Of a stretch of DNA of 38,028 nt, positions 24,231 to 33,508 are shown piece after piece. The position numbers and the translations under genes are program-made. Positions within the stretch are counted from its first letter, which is position 1; each line of letters opens with the position of its first letter. The DNA is from Gammaproteobacteria bacterium. GTDB lineage: Bacteria > Pseudomonadota > Gammaproteobacteria > Enterobacterales > Kangiellaceae. Below the pieces are notes generated by a model. That model had not been told where the DNA came from. It did no database searches and saw nothing but the letters and a program-made list of their open reading frames with translations. The stretch lies in assembly GCA_013373545.1 (NCBI GenBank), contig JABXHQ010000013.1, positions 1 to 38,028 on the forward strand, written 5' to 3'.

Positions 24231-26498
24231 ATGTTAGAGCGTCTACGGCAAATTACTCAAGAAGTAAGCCTTGCCAGCGACACTCAGCAGGCACTTCAGA
24301 TTGTTGTTGATAAAGTCTGTGCAACGCTCGGTAGTGAAGTTGCTTCAGTATATCTGGCCGATTATCCCAATCAGCAATTAGTGTTAATGGCGACCGAAGG
24401 GCTTAATCCAAAAGCAGCGGGCGTGTTACACCTCAGTTTTAATGAAGGTATCGTCGGGCTTATCGCGCAACGTGAAGAGCCGATTAATTTAGAAGATGCC
24501 TCAAGCCATCCTAATTTCCATTATTTTCCAGAAGCCGGCGAAGAGCCATTTAAAGCCTTTATCGGTGCGCCGATTATTCATCAGCGCAAAGTGATGGGCG
24601 TTTTAGTGGCGCAGCAAAAAGAGCGTCGACGTTTTTCCGAAATGGAAGAAAATTTTCTGGTGACTTTGGCCGCGCAGTTGGCTGGCATTATTGCCGAGTC
24701 GAAACGGCGCGATAAATTAACCGACAGTAGCGGTCAATACCATGTGGTGCGCAAGTTAAGTGGATTTCCGGCCGCTAGTGGTGTTGCCATTGGCGCAGCT
24801 GTCGTGTTTTATCCGCCAGCGGATTTATCCGGGATCCCTGATAAAGAAGCTAAGTCAACGGCTGCTGAGTTAAAACGAATTAATAAAGCGTTTCGTCTTG
24901 CCAGAGCTGAAATCGAGCAAATGAAGCAGCGAATGCAGCACCATCTTGCTGCTGAAGAGCTTAGCCTCTTCGATGCATACGCCAAGGTACTCGACGAGAA
25001 AGGGTTACAGCGTGATGTGATCCGTGAAATTGATATGGGACATTGGGCGCCGGGAGCATTGCGCCGAGCGGTTGAACAGCACACGCGAATTTTCGAAACC
25101 ATGGAAGATCCTTATTTTCGTGAGCGTGCAACGGACCTGGTGGATTTGGCGCGTCGAGTTTTGGTGCACTTAGAAGACGATAAAACGGCGCGTCCAAAAC
25201 TTAAGCGGCAAGCGATTTTAGTTGCTGAAGAAATTACTGCGGGTTTATTGGCTGAGCTGCCAACGGAAAAAATTAAAGGGATGATTTCAATGCGTGGTTC
25301 ACCCACTTCGCACGCCGCGATTCTAGCTAAAGCGCTTGGAATTCCTGCGGTCTGTGGTTTGGATAATGTGCCAATCAATCGCTTTGAAGGTCAAGAAATT
25401 ATTCTTGATGGTTACAAGGGTGATATCTTTTTGTCACCCAACGAAGGACTGCGCAAGCAATACCAGCAATTAATCAAAGAAGATGTACTCATTAGCCGCG
25501 ACCTTGAACAATATAACAGCGCTCCCGCTTTAACGACGGATGGTTTTCATTTGCCCCTGTTAGTCAATGCCGGGTTGATTGCCGATTTTGAGAAAAGTGT
25601 CGATGTGGGCGCCGATGGCGTCGGCTTATACCGCACGGAAATTCCATTTCTTATGCGTGAGCAGTTTCCCGGTGAAGAAGAACAGGTACGCATCTATCGC
25701 GCCGCATTGGAAGCATTTAAGGGCAAGTCCGTTACCTTTCGTACTTTGGACATTGGTGGCGATAAACAATTGTCCTATTTTCCAATTCAAGAAGATAATC
25801 CTTTTCTTGGCTGGCGCGGGATCCGAGTGACCTTGGATCATCCCGAAATTTTCCTAGTGCAGATCCGCGCTATCTTAAAAGCTTCAATTGGCTACAGTGG
25901 TATACGAATTTCGTTACCTATGATTGCCAGTATTGAGGAAGTTGATGAAAGCTTACGGTTGATTGACCAAGCGTACTATGAAGTGCAAAGTGAAGTATCA
26001 CCAGCGGTTATCAAACCACCCGAAGTGGGTATTATTTTAGAAGTGCCTTCGGCCATGTACCAGATAGCATCGTTGGTCAATCGTATTGATTTCATTTCGG
26101 TCGGTAGTAATGATTTAGCTCAATATCTGTTAGCGGTTGATCGCAATAATACTCGGGTCAGTTCATTATACAGCGCATATCATCCGGCGGTTATGCGCGC
26201 GTTACATTTTATTCGTCAGCAAATTAATAAAAACGAAACTGGACTGTATTTATGTGGCGAAATGGCTGGTGATCCAATGGCGGCAGTGGTCTTGTTGGGG
26301 ATGGGATATGATGCTTTAAGTATGAATGCTCGGAGCATTCCAAAGATTAAAAAAGTGTTGGCTCAGTTTTCATTGCAAGAATCGCAAACCATTGCGGAAC
26401 AAGTTATTCAACTTGAAAAGGCCAAAGATATTTACGACTTACTGTTTCACCATTTAGTTACCCGCGGGCTCGGTGGATTGATCCGCGCGGGTCACTAA
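24231..26498 (+). CDS. ptsP: PTS-Ntr enzyme I, PtsP
   Basis: Phosphoenolpyruvate-protein phosphotransferase of the nitrogen PTS, which phosphorylates NPr (PtsO) and then EIIA-Ntr. 755 residues (E. coli 748). Domain order: GAF (about 1-165; VASVYLADYP, GIVGLIAQREEPINLEDA), the HPr-binding/phosphohistidine region with SPTSHAAILAKALGIPAV (phospho-accepting His361, codon 25311-25313), and the PEP-binding barrel (VGLYRTEIPFLMR, FRTLDIGGDKQLSYF, FLGWRGIR, SVGSNDLAQYLLAVDR). Active-site Cys675 is in LYLCGEMAGDP. The GAF domain likely senses glutamine or 2-oxoglutarate, as in other PtsP proteins. It ends 8 bases from the convergent TPR gene. Confidence 0.97.
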   Translation: MLERLRQITQEVSLASDTQQALQIVVDKVCATLGSEVASVYLADYPNQQLVLMATEGLNPKAAGVLHLSFNEGIVGLIAQREEPINLEDASSHPNFHYFPEAGEEPFKAFIGAPIIHQRKVMGVLVAQQKERRRFSEMEENFLVTLAAQLAGIIAESKRRDKLTDSSGQYHVVRKLSGFPAASGVAIGAAVVFYPPADLSGIPDKEAKSTAAELKRINKAFRLARAEIEQMKQRMQHHLAAEELSLFDAYAKVLDEKGLQRDVIREIDMGHWAPGALRRAVEQHTRIFETMEDPYFRERATDLVDLARRVLVHLEDDKTARPKLKRQAILVAEEITAGLLAELPTEKIKGMISMRGSPTSHAAILAKALGIPAVCGLDNVPINRFEGQEIILDGYKGDIFLSPNEGLRKQYQQLIKEDVLISRDLEQYNSAPALTTDGFHLPLLVNAGLIADFEKSVDVGADGVGLYRTEIPFLMREQFPGEEEQVRIYRAALEAFKGKSVTFRTLDIGGDKQLSYFPIQEDNPFLGWRGIRVTLDHPEIFLVQIRAILKASIGYSGIRISLPMIASIEEVDESLRLIDQAYYEVQSEVSPAVIKPPEVGIILEVPSAMYQIASLVNRIDFISVGSNDLAQYLLAVDRNNTRVSSLYSAYHPAVMRALHFIRQQINKNETGLYLCGEMAGDPMAAVVLLGMGYDALSMNARSIPKIKKVLAQFSLQESQTIAEQVIQLEKAKDIYDLLFHHLVTRGLGGLIRAGH

Positions 26499-26506
26499 AC
26501 TTTTGT

Positions 26507-28834
26507 TTAGGGTATGGTTTTTGCGGCGTCTATTTCGCTGCACGGCTGACAAGGTGAATCTGCGTTAAGCCAAATTTTTTGCGCTCTCGCGAGTGCGGCT
26601 TGTTGCTGTTCAAGGTTCCCGTTTTCGGCATAATGTTTCGCTAGCCAAAAATTTATATCCGGGTGGTACGGCCATTTAATTAGAAAATTTTCGGCAAGCT
26701 CAATTGACTCCGCAAATTTTTGTTGCTTCAGATTTAAACGCAAAATCGACTCTATAATTATTGCATCTAACTCGGCACCTAAACCACCGAAGCGGGTCGC
26801 TTCAGCTAATGCTTGTTGATAAAGTTTTAAAGCCTCCTCGGTGTGACCCTCTAAATCAGCAATATAAGCCTTAGAAAAGGTTGCAAGATAAACCAAATTT
26901 TCTAAACTAAATTGCTCAATACTTTCCTCAACAGGTATTAACCACTGCTTGGCTGCGGCGCTGTCTTTTTGGTAAAGACTTAAAAATAAACGACCAATTT
27001 TGGCAATGTTTTTCATCGAGTCATCGACTTTGTTTTCCAACGCGGTAAGATGCTCGCTAGCTTCGTCAAAGCGATTGACGGCAGCGTAAATATGCATCTT
27101 TGAAAGATGCGTTGCAAAAATTGTATCGATTGGTTGATCATAAGAACTCATAACTTCTTGGTAGCGTTTCAACTCTTGATATGCACTCTCATATTGACGC
27201 TGCAAAAAGAAGTAATCAATTCGACTGGCATGATACAAGCTATATTGTTGCGGCGCTTGAGCAATGATTTCGGTTTCTCGGTAACGTTGTTCCGCTTTGG
27301 CGATATCGCCTTGTCGTAGGGCAATGTTTGCCATAGCTAAAATCGGTGTAACTTTATCAACTTGGGTTAAGGATGCTTGTTGATACAGTCGTTCAGCCGC
27401 TGCAAAGTTTCCAAGTTTTGCTTCGACGGCACCTTGCGCCAACAAAGGAAGGTAAGATTGCGGACGCAAATTACGGTGTTGCTGATACATCGATCGAGCT
27501 TGCTCTAAATCACCTAAGGCCTCATAGACTTGTCCAAGGCGACTATAAAGTTCTGGTTGTGCCGAATTGAGCTGTAATGACTCGTGGTACAGCCGTGCAA
27601 CCTCTTCTAGATTATCGGATTTAAAGCGAAGGATGAGTGCCAATCGCCGCTTTGGAAGATAATCATCGGGATACATTTCAATCCAGGTTCGATAAACAGC
27701 AATTTGCTCCGGAATGTTGTGCTCGGTAGCATAAATGGCTGCTTTAATTGAAAACCTAAGTGGCTCGGTAAGCTTGTAATTAAGTAGTAAAGCTTTCTTT
27801 AAGTAATGGTTGCTCTCGAGCAATTGACCTTCACTAATTAAAATCTCAGCTAACTCTAAATAAGCTTGAGCAAAGCTTGGGTCGAGCTCGATTGCTTGTT
27901 TAATAAAGGCAATTGCTTGTCGCTGGTTATTATCCAGAAGGATGGCATTTTTACCTTCAATAAAGGATTTTAATGCCGCGATATTTCCGGTGATAAAATC
28001 CGTTACTGGAATTTCGTTCAGCAAAGTTTCGGAGTGATTGGTTATGAAATCTTGTTGTTGTAAAAAGCTAGTCGCATTGGCGGCCAGTTTAAATATGGTG
28101 GTGGCTTGAATTTCTTTTTCGGCTATTAATTTGGAATTTTTCGAACCGTATAATTGTAACGTTAATTGGTAGCCATTACTGGTTGGCTTGATAGTTCCGC
28201 GCACAAAGTAGTGAAGGTCGGCGTCCACCGCCACAGACTTCGCAAGTGACATAGGGACATTTAGGCCATCGACAAATCCTGCGCGTTGCAATGACCAAAA
28301 ATAATTCGGGTCATAAGATGACTTAACGACTAGCTGGCGATTTTGACGCAGTTGGGTGGCAATCATATACGGCAGTGCGTAACTCAACCATTTGTCTTCT
28401 AGTTGATTGTCGGGCGTAAAAAACATAATACCAATTTTAGGGATCATCGGAGAGTCGCTCGACTCAATAGGAAGAGCCGAAGCATCAATCACTTGCGCGT
28501 TAACCACGTTGGGTTGATGGTTAGAAAATGAGAACCAACTTAAGCACATTAACAGCGCCAGTAGATTAATTGGTAGGACCGTTTTCTCGGCTTTTCCCCA
28601 GTCGTCTTTTCCGGGGGCGCCATGTTTCCAAGCTAGCACCATCACCGATGGTAACAGTATTACCATTGAGAGTAGCAAGTAATCAACGACACTATCATTG
28701 ATGGCATAGCGCTCCACCAGCATGCCCGAAAACTCCATTACGGCGATGGTGGCACCAAGGTATACTCCGACAATTTGAATCACACGACGTTTAATCAACT
28801 GCTTGAAAAAGCTATCGGATGCTGGCGTTGACAC
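26507..28834 (-). CDS. Membrane-anchored TolB-like/TPR protein
   Basis: Unnamed protein of 775 residues with GTG start and GGGAA upstream. The N-terminus begins FFKQLIKRRVIQIVGVYLGATIAVMEF, split over residues about 9-35, which matches the opening of a widespread group of gammaproteobacterial TolB/TPR proteins. Three hydrophobic helices lie within the first 105 residues. A TolB/FlgO-like periplasmic segment follows (about 130-255; GIMFFTPDNQLEDKWLSYAL, LRQNRQLVVKSSYD). The remaining 500 residues are tetratricopeptide repeats (e.g. AQAYLELAEILISEGQLLES; PELYSRLGQVYEALGDLEQA; RSMYQQHRNLRPQ). Such relatives often carry an N-terminal DNA-binding or cyclase domain; none is present here. Protein-protein scaffolding in the envelope is plausible. 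No partner can be named. Confidence 0.82.
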   Translation of the reverse strand: MSTPASDSFFKQLIKRRVIQIVGVYLGATIAVMEFSGMLVERYAINDSVVDYLLLSMVILLPSVMVLAWKHGAPGKDDWGKAEKTVLPINLLALLMCLSWFSFSNHQPNVVNAQVIDASALPIESSDSPMIPKIGIMFFTPDNQLEDKWLSYALPYMIATQLRQNRQLVVKSSYDPNYFWSLQRAGFVDGLNVPMSLAKSVAVDADLHYFVRGTIKPTSNGYQLTLQLYGSKNSKLIAEKEIQATTIFKLAANATSFLQQQDFITNHSETLLNEIPVTDFITGNIAALKSFIEGKNAILLDNNQRQAIAFIKQAIELDPSFAQAYLELAEILISEGQLLESNHYLKKALLLNYKLTEPLRFSIKAAIYATEHNIPEQIAVYRTWIEMYPDDYLPKRRLALILRFKSDNLEEVARLYHESLQLNSAQPELYSRLGQVYEALGDLEQARSMYQQHRNLRPQSYLPLLAQGAVEAKLGNFAAAERLYQQASLTQVDKVTPILAMANIALRQGDIAKAEQRYRETEIIAQAPQQYSLYHASRIDYFFLQRQYESAYQELKRYQEVMSSYDQPIDTIFATHLSKMHIYAAVNRFDEASEHLTALENKVDDSMKNIAKIGRLFLSLYQKDSAAAKQWLIPVEESIEQFSLENLVYLATFSKAYIADLEGHTEEALKLYQQALAEATRFGGLGAELDAIIIESILRLNLKQQKFAESIELAENFLIKWPYHPDINFWLAKHYAENGNLEQQQAALARAQKIWLNADSPCQPCSEIDAAKTIP

Positions 28835-28922
28835 AATTAAATTCCCTATGCTCGTTTACTATTCATGCTAACCCAATATGCTGCGTGCGCCAACCATTTC
28901 AATGGCAGGCATGTGCGGTAGG

Positions 28923-29540
28923 TTACAACTCAAATGACAAGGTCTTATTAAGCGCTTTCTGCCACACTAAGATAAAGTTATTCGCTGGCATGTCATGTTT
29001 CTCAACAAACATTAATCCGGCAGCGCGAGCCAGTGCTTCTAAATCGACATAGTCGCGCAAGCCCATTTGTGGGTCGCGTTGTTTTAAGCTTGCATCAAAC
29101 GCTTGATTGCTCGCACTGGTAAATTCACCGCAGAAGTTGAATGGCCCATACAGGCAAAAATATCCGTTTATAGCAAGGTGCTCTCCAACACCGGCAAAGA
29201 GGGCTTCGACCATCGGCCAATGCATAATATGGGTAGTATTGGCGCTAAATATTCCAGCAAAAGTTTGCTGCGGCCATGGCTGAGTCACATCGAGCTCAAT
29301 TGGTGCTAACACATTGGCGCAATCGGCCTCAGCCAGCCACTGTTTAATACCGTCATGGTAAGCGAGTTGATCACTGGTTTGCCAAGTCAAATGCGGTAAT
29401 TTAGCACCAAAATACACCGCATGTTGACCGCTGCCACTGCCAATTTCGAGCACCTGCTTTACCTCGGCAAAGTAGTCGCTCAAAACTTGCAAAATTGGCT
29501 CTCGATTGTTGATGCACGCTTGCGAGAAAGGTTTCGTCAT
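28923..29540 (-). CDS. DUF938 SAM-dependent methyltransferase-like protein
   Basis: A class I methyltransferase fold of the DUF938 family, 205 residues. SAM-binding motif I is VLEIGSGSGQHAVYFGAKLP (residues about 30-49); the next acidic strand is WQTSDQ. Later family segments are ANTTHIMHWPMVEALFAG (about 99-116) and FCLYGPFNFCGEFTSASNQA (about 127-146). The substrate is unknown. The Shine-Dalgarno GGAAACG overlaps the stop of the NRDE gene nine bases upstream, so the two are co-translated. Confident on family, not on reaction. Confidence 0.88.
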   Translation of the reverse strand: MTKPFSQACINNREPILQVLSDYFAEVKQVLEIGSGSGQHAVYFGAKLPHLTWQTSDQLAYHDGIKQWLAEADCANVLAPIELDVTQPWPQQTFAGIFSANTTHIMHWPMVEALFAGVGEHLAINGYFCLYGPFNFCGEFTSASNQAFDASLKQRDPQMGLRDYVDLEALARAAGLMFVEKHDMPANNFILVWQKALNKTLSFEL

Positions 29541-29549
29541 AATCGTTTC

Positions 29550-30389
29550 CTAATAATGAGTGACGTCGATGCGCTGATAAGCGACTGGGCTAATAGTGGG
29601 CTCGAGCGGCAACCTTGACGGCTCGGTTTGAGCTTGGTTGGGAACACTGGGCCATTGCCACTCTTGAAAAGCGGTGGTGACTAAATTATCACTGACTTGG
29701 CTGATTAAGAGCGCGGTTGAGCGGGTTCCATAAACTTGTCCATTAAGCGTAAAAGGTTGAATAAAGGGCGCGGCAAGCGTCTGCTCTAGTTTTGAGCCAA
29801 TGCCGGTATCGGGTAGATGCTCCGGTGCTATTGGTGGCTGCTGCTGTGCTAGGTGCAGTAGTGCTTGTTCATCAATCTGTGGTGCTTTGACATAGTGTTC
29901 GAGCCGTTCGCGCCAAAAGTTCATCTTTGGCCACGGCGTTGCCAGTGGACCATTGCTGAGTGCGTAGATCCCCGGTGGTAGCTTTTGCGTTTGTCCATTG
30001 CTGTTGTTGTGATAAAAAACCTGTTGCTGCAGGATATCGCCGACCACCAAGTTATACCCTTGATAGTCTTGGTCATGCTGAGATAGTTGCTGAAAAAAAT
30101 CAACCAGTGGCAAGTCGGTGGTCAGGGCATTGACCACTAATTCCCCACGTGAGCGTGTGGCTTTGGCGCTTGGATGTTGACGAAAATTAGTGACCGCGGC
30201 AAAACGGCCTGAACGATCCAGCGCGAGCCATGTGCCGCCAGCAAACTGATCGCGTCCACCGAATAACTCCGGGGCTTGCGACCATTGCTGCAGAGGCGCG
30301 GTCGGACGTTGAAAAAATTCGTCTCGATTCGCTAGCAGGATTAATGGATAATCACGGCGTTCTCCAATAGCAAATGCAATTAGGCACAT
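29550..30389 (-). CDS. NRDE/TANGO2 family protein (Ntn-hydrolase-like)
   Basis: 279-residue protein of the NRDE family (DUF833), relatives of eukaryotic TANGO2. It starts MCLIAFAI with the conserved Cys2 that may serve as an N-terminal nucleophile after Met removal, and contains the name-giving NRDE in LILLANRDEFFQRPTAPL (about residues 17-34). GGRDQFAGGTWLALDRSGRF (about 44-63) and NFRQ are further family marks, and YGTRSTALL (about 223-231) is the usual late motif. The function is unsettled; links to heme trafficking and lipid metabolism have been proposed for relatives. It leads a minus-strand pair with the DUF938 gene and starts only 30 bases from the divergent TauE-type gene. Confidence 0.88.
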   Translation of the reverse strand: MCLIAFAIGERRDYPLILLANRDEFFQRPTAPLQQWSQAPELFGGRDQFAGGTWLALDRSGRFAAVTNFRQHPSAKATRSRGELVVNALTTDLPLVDFFQQLSQHDQDYQGYNLVVGDILQQQVFYHNNSNGQTQKLPPGIYALSNGPLATPWPKMNFWRERLEHYVKAPQIDEQALLHLAQQQPPIAPEHLPDTGIGSKLEQTLAAPFIQPFTLNGQVYGTRSTALLISQVSDNLVTTAFQEWQWPSVPNQAQTEPSRLPLEPTISPVAYQRIDVTHY

Positions 30390-30419
30390 AGCATAGTCGA
30401 TAGCGGGGTTGGTGTTTAA

Positions 30420-31211
30420 ATGGAATGGTTAGTGTACCTGATTACTGGCGCAGTTGCAGGAGTCATGGCGGGCCTGCTCGGGATCGGCGGTGGTTTTGTA
30501 ATAGTGCCGGCATTGGTGTTTCTACTGCCCCAATTTGGCGTTGATTCAGCGATTGTTATGCATGTCGCTGTTGGCACTTCTCTCGCGACAATTGTGGTCA
30601 CGGCAAGCTCAAGCCTTTGGGCACATCATAAAAGACAAGGCGTTAACTGGGTTATGTTTCGTCGCCTAAGTCCAGGTATTGTGGTGGGCGCTTTGCTTTC
30701 GGGCTGGTTGGCGGATCAATTGGCAACGCAGTGGTTAGCTTTGATCTTTGGCTGTGGGGCAATGCTGATGAGTCTTCAAATTGCGCTGGCGCAGCAGCCG
30801 CAGCCACGGGCACAACCGCCATCATTCATCACCCAATCGTTGGTGGCAACGTTATTTGGCAGTGCCTCGGGCCTAGTGGGCATTGGTGGCGGCAGCTTGG
30901 TGGTTCCATATCTGCACTATTTAGGCGAGCGGATGACGGTTTGTATCGGCACCGCTGCCAGTTGTGGATTGCCACTGGCGCTGGCCGGTAGTATTAGTTT
31001 CGCTTGGGCGGGGAGCGATGCGCCGGTGCCGCAATTCTCGCTTGGCTATATCTATTTACCCGCATTTTTGGGTATCATTATCGCCTCGACCGCGACCGCT
31101 CCGTTGGGAGCTAAATTGGCGCATGTGCTACCCGCACCGCTATTAAAAAAAATATTCGCAGTCTTTTTAGCCATTGTTGGCGCACAAATCATTATAAAAT
31201 CATTTGGATAG
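30420..31211 (+). CDS. TauE/SafE family permease (DUF81)
   Basis: Inner-membrane permease of the TauE/SafE (sulfite exporter) family, 263 residues with seven to eight hydrophobic helices. Two family repeats are visible: GLLGIGGGFVIVPALVFLLP (residues about 19-38) and GSASGLVGIGGGSLVVPYLH (about 148-167). Members export sulfite, sulfonates or organic acids, and the substrate cannot be assigned here. It sits 6 bases upstream of lgt. A DUF81 gene directly before lgt-thyA is also known in pseudomonads, so this is conserved synteny rather than sulfur-pathway context. The start has no clear Shine-Dalgarno sequence. Confidence 0.9.
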   Translation: MEWLVYLITGAVAGVMAGLLGIGGGFVIVPALVFLLPQFGVDSAIVMHVAVGTSLATIVVTASSSLWAHHKRQGVNWVMFRRLSPGIVVGALLSGWLADQLATQWLALIFGCGAMLMSLQIALAQQPQPRAQPPSFITQSLVATLFGSASGLVGIGGGSLVVPYLHYLGERMTVCIGTAASCGLPLALAGSISFAWAGSDAPVPQFSLGYIYLPAFLGIIIASTATAPLGAKLAHVLPAPLLKKIFAVFLAIVGAQIIIKSFG

Positions 31212-31217
31212 AGGCGT

Positions 31218-32120
31218 ATGGAATTTCCCTACATTGACCCGGTCATCATTCAAATTTGGGGACCGGTTGCACTGCGCTGGTATGCCCTAGCGTATCTTAT
31301 CGGATTAGCTGCCGCATGGTGGTTGGGTATGCGCAGAGCTCGGCAGCCCGGTAGTTTATGGACCACAGAAGAAATCTCTGACTTTATCTTTTATGGCTTT
31401 CTCGGTGTCGTGATCGGCGGTCGTCTTGGCTATGTGCTGTTTTATCAATTTGATTTGCTCTTGGACAACCCATTGTATCTATTTCAAATTCACAAAGGTG
31501 GTATGTCATTTCACGGCGGTATGCTCGGCGTAATTGCTGCTTTTGCTTACTTTACTCGCAAAACAGGCAAACCCTTTTGGTCGCTGGCTGATTTTATTGC
31601 GCCGTTGGCTCCGATTGGGCTGGGGGCAGGTCGCTTGGGAAATTTTATCAACGGTGAATTGTGGGGCCGTGAAGTGGTTGACCCAGATTTCCCGCTCGGT
31701 ATTCGTTTTAGCTGCAACCCTGAATTGGCACCTTGGTATACCGGCTGCGACAGTGAAAATTTATTACGTCATCCGTCGCAGCTTTATGAGTTTGCTTTAG
31801 AAGGAGTCGTTCTGTTTATCCTGTTGTACTGGTTTAGCGCTAAACCGCGTCCGCGAAAAGCGGTAGCGGGACTCTTCTCCTTAGGCTATGGAGTGTTTCG
31901 ATTTATTGTTGAGTATTTTCGTGAGCCCGATGAACACCTTAAAGAGATGGCAGAATGGTTAACCATGGGGCAAGTGCTTAGTGCGCCGATGATTATTCTG
32001 GGGATTGTGTTACTGGTCATGGCGTATCGACAACCGGTTTATGATCATCAAGAGCTCGAGCGAATGAAAGCGCGCAAGAAGGGTTCGACGAAGACCAACA
32101 AGCAACAGCAAGCGAAATAA
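31218..32120 (+). CDS. lgt: Prolipoprotein diacylglyceryl transferase Lgt
   Basis: Transfers diacylglycerol from phosphatidylglycerol to the lipobox Cys of prolipoproteins, the first step of lipoprotein maturation. 300 residues (E. coli 291), seven membrane helices. Key segments: GGRLGYVLFYQ (about 72-82), HKGGMSFHGGMLG (about 94-106, including the essential His), and GAGRLGNFINGELWGR (about 136-151, the Lgt signature with its Arg). A basic Lys-rich tail ends the protein. GAGG precedes the ATG. The truncated lipoprotein protease at the window start is one expected substrate. Confidence 0.97.
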   Translation: MEFPYIDPVIIQIWGPVALRWYALAYLIGLAAAWWLGMRRARQPGSLWTTEEISDFIFYGFLGVVIGGRLGYVLFYQFDLLLDNPLYLFQIHKGGMSFHGGMLGVIAAFAYFTRKTGKPFWSLADFIAPLAPIGLGAGRLGNFINGELWGREVVDPDFPLGIRFSCNPELAPWYTGCDSENLLRHPSQLYEFALEGVVLFILLYWFSAKPRPRKAVAGLFSLGYGVFRFIVEYFREPDEHLKEMAEWLTMGQVLSAPMIILGIVLLVMAYRQPVYDHQELERMKARKKGSTKTNKQQQAK

Positions 32121-32156
32121 ATCACTCTACGGCTTAGTGACATTGAGGAATATTAG

Positions 32157-32951
32157 ATGCAGCAATATTTAGACATGATGAAAACCGTACTAGAACAAGG
32201 TAACGATAAGGGCGACCGAACCGGTACCGGTACTCGCAGTCTTTTTGGATATCAAATGCGTTTTGATTTACAACAAGGTTTTCCCTTGGTGACTACTAAA
32301 AAACTGCACTTGCGTTCGATCATTTACGAATTATTGTGGTTTTTAAATGGTGATACGAATATTGATTATTTGCAAAAAAATGGCGTGTCAATTTGGGATG
32401 AATGGGCGGATGAAAATGGCGACCTTGGCCCAGTGTATGGCGAGCAATGGCGCAGCTGGAAAAAACCCGATGGCAGCACTGTGGACCAGATGAGTAATGT
32501 AGTCAATCAGATCAAGCAGAATCCTAATTCAAGACGTTTGTTAGTGGTGGCGTATAACCCAGGTGTCGCCGATGAAATGGCATTACCGCCTTGCCATTCG
32601 TTATTTCAGTTTTATGTTGCGAATAATCGTCTATCGTGCCAGTTATATCAACGTAGTGCTGATATTTTCTTGGGCGTTCCGTTTAATATTGCTTCTTATG
32701 CACTTCTGACCCATATGATTGCTCAGCAATGTGATTTAGATGTTGGTGAATTTATTTGGACCGGCGGTGATGTTCACCTTTACGCCAATCATTTTGAGCA
32801 AGCGAAGTTGCAACTGTCGCGACAACCTATGGCACTGCCTAAGCTTAACATTAAACGTAAGCCGAACGATTTATATTCTTACCAATTTGAAGATTTTGAA
32901 ATTTTGGATTATCAGTCGCATCCACATATTAAAGCACCGGTTGCGGTTTAA
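32157..32951 (+). CDS. thyA: Thymidylate synthase ThyA
   Basis: Makes dTMP from dUMP using methylene-tetrahydrofolate. Its 264 residues equal the E. coli enzyme. Visible features: [19 protein letters not shown] (N-terminal phosphate/folate region), [11 protein letters not shown], the catalytic Cys146 in [12 protein letters not shown] (codon 32592-32594), [20 protein letters not shown] (dUMP binding), and the conserved end [15 protein letters not shown] precedes the ATG. It is followed by folA 20 bases on, pairing the dihydrofolate producer with its recycling enzyme. Confidence 0.98.
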   Translation: MQQYLDMMKTVLEQGNDKGDRTGTGTRSLFGYQMRFDLQQGFPLVTTKKLHLRSIIYELLWFLNGDTNIDYLQKNGVSIWDEWADENGDLGPVYGEQWRSWKKPDGSTVDQMSNVVNQIKQNPNSRRLLVVAYNPGVADEMALPPCHSLFQFYVANNRLSCQLYQRSADIFLGVPFNIASYALLTHMIAQQCDLDVGEFIWTGGDVHLYANHFEQAKLQLSRQPMALPKLNIKRKPNDLYSYQFEDFEILDYQSHPHIKAPVAV

Positions 32952-32971
32952 CTGAATTAAAGAGTGATTGT

Positions 32972-33463
32972 ATGCCTATTATTTCCTTAGTTTGTGCCAT
33001 GGCGAAAAATCGTGTGATCGGTTTGCAAAATCAGATGCCGTGGCACTTACCGGTTGACTTAAAACATTTCAAAGCGACCACAATGGGCAAACCCATTGTT
33101 ATGGGGCGCAAAACATTTGAGTCAATCGGCAAGCCCTTGCCCGGTCGTCAAAACGTAGTCATTACTCGCAATGATGCCTATCAAGTTGAGGGTGTTGATG
33201 TGGTTAATAGTTTTTCAGCGGCGTTAGAGTTGTTAGCGCATGAACCGGAAATTATGATCACCGGTGGTGGCAATATTTATCAACAAGCGTTGCCATTGGC
33301 GGATCGATTATACCTTACATTTATCGACTTAGAAGTTGAAGGTGATGCCTTTTTTCCAGACTTTAGTCATCTTGATTTGAGCCAAACCGATTATCAAAAA
33401 GTGCTGGCAGATGAAAATAATCCTTATGATTGCGAATTTGTCAGCTTTCAAGTCAATCGCTAG
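32972..33463 (+). CDS. folA: Dihydrofolate reductase FolA
   Basis: Reduces dihydrofolate to tetrahydrofolate with NADPH, replenishing the cofactor spent by the adjacent thyA. 163 residues (E. coli 159). AMAKNRVIGLQNQMPWHLP (about 9-27) includes the Met20-type loop; the catalytic acid is Asp29 in PVDLKHFK. VMGRKTFESIGKPLPGRQNV (about 43-62) and MITGGGNIYQQALPLADRLY are the NADPH-binding and family segments. AGAG precedes the ATG. No resistance-type substitution is obvious from inspection. Confidence 0.97.
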   Translation: MPIISLVCAMAKNRVIGLQNQMPWHLPVDLKHFKATTMGKPIVMGRKTFESIGKPLPGRQNVVITRNDAYQVEGVDVVNSFSAALELLAHEPEIMITGGGNIYQQALPLADRLYLTFIDLEVEGDAFFPDFSHLDLSQTDYQKVLADENNPYDCEFVSFQVNR

Positions 33464-33508
33464 TCTTAGCGCTTAATGCAGTTACTCGAAAGGAATTCAA
33501 TCAATATT

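Noticed and set aside
26495-26510. CTAAAC-TTTT-GTTTAG hairpin between convergent ptsP and the TPR gene
   Set aside because: Only a weak 6-bp A/T-rich stem without an immediate U-tract on either strand; too weak to call a terminator.
26507-30389. Genomic island or prophage between ptsP and the TauE-type gene
   Set aside because: No integrase, transposase, tRNA, attachment repeat or clear composition shift; more likely ordinary rearrangement.
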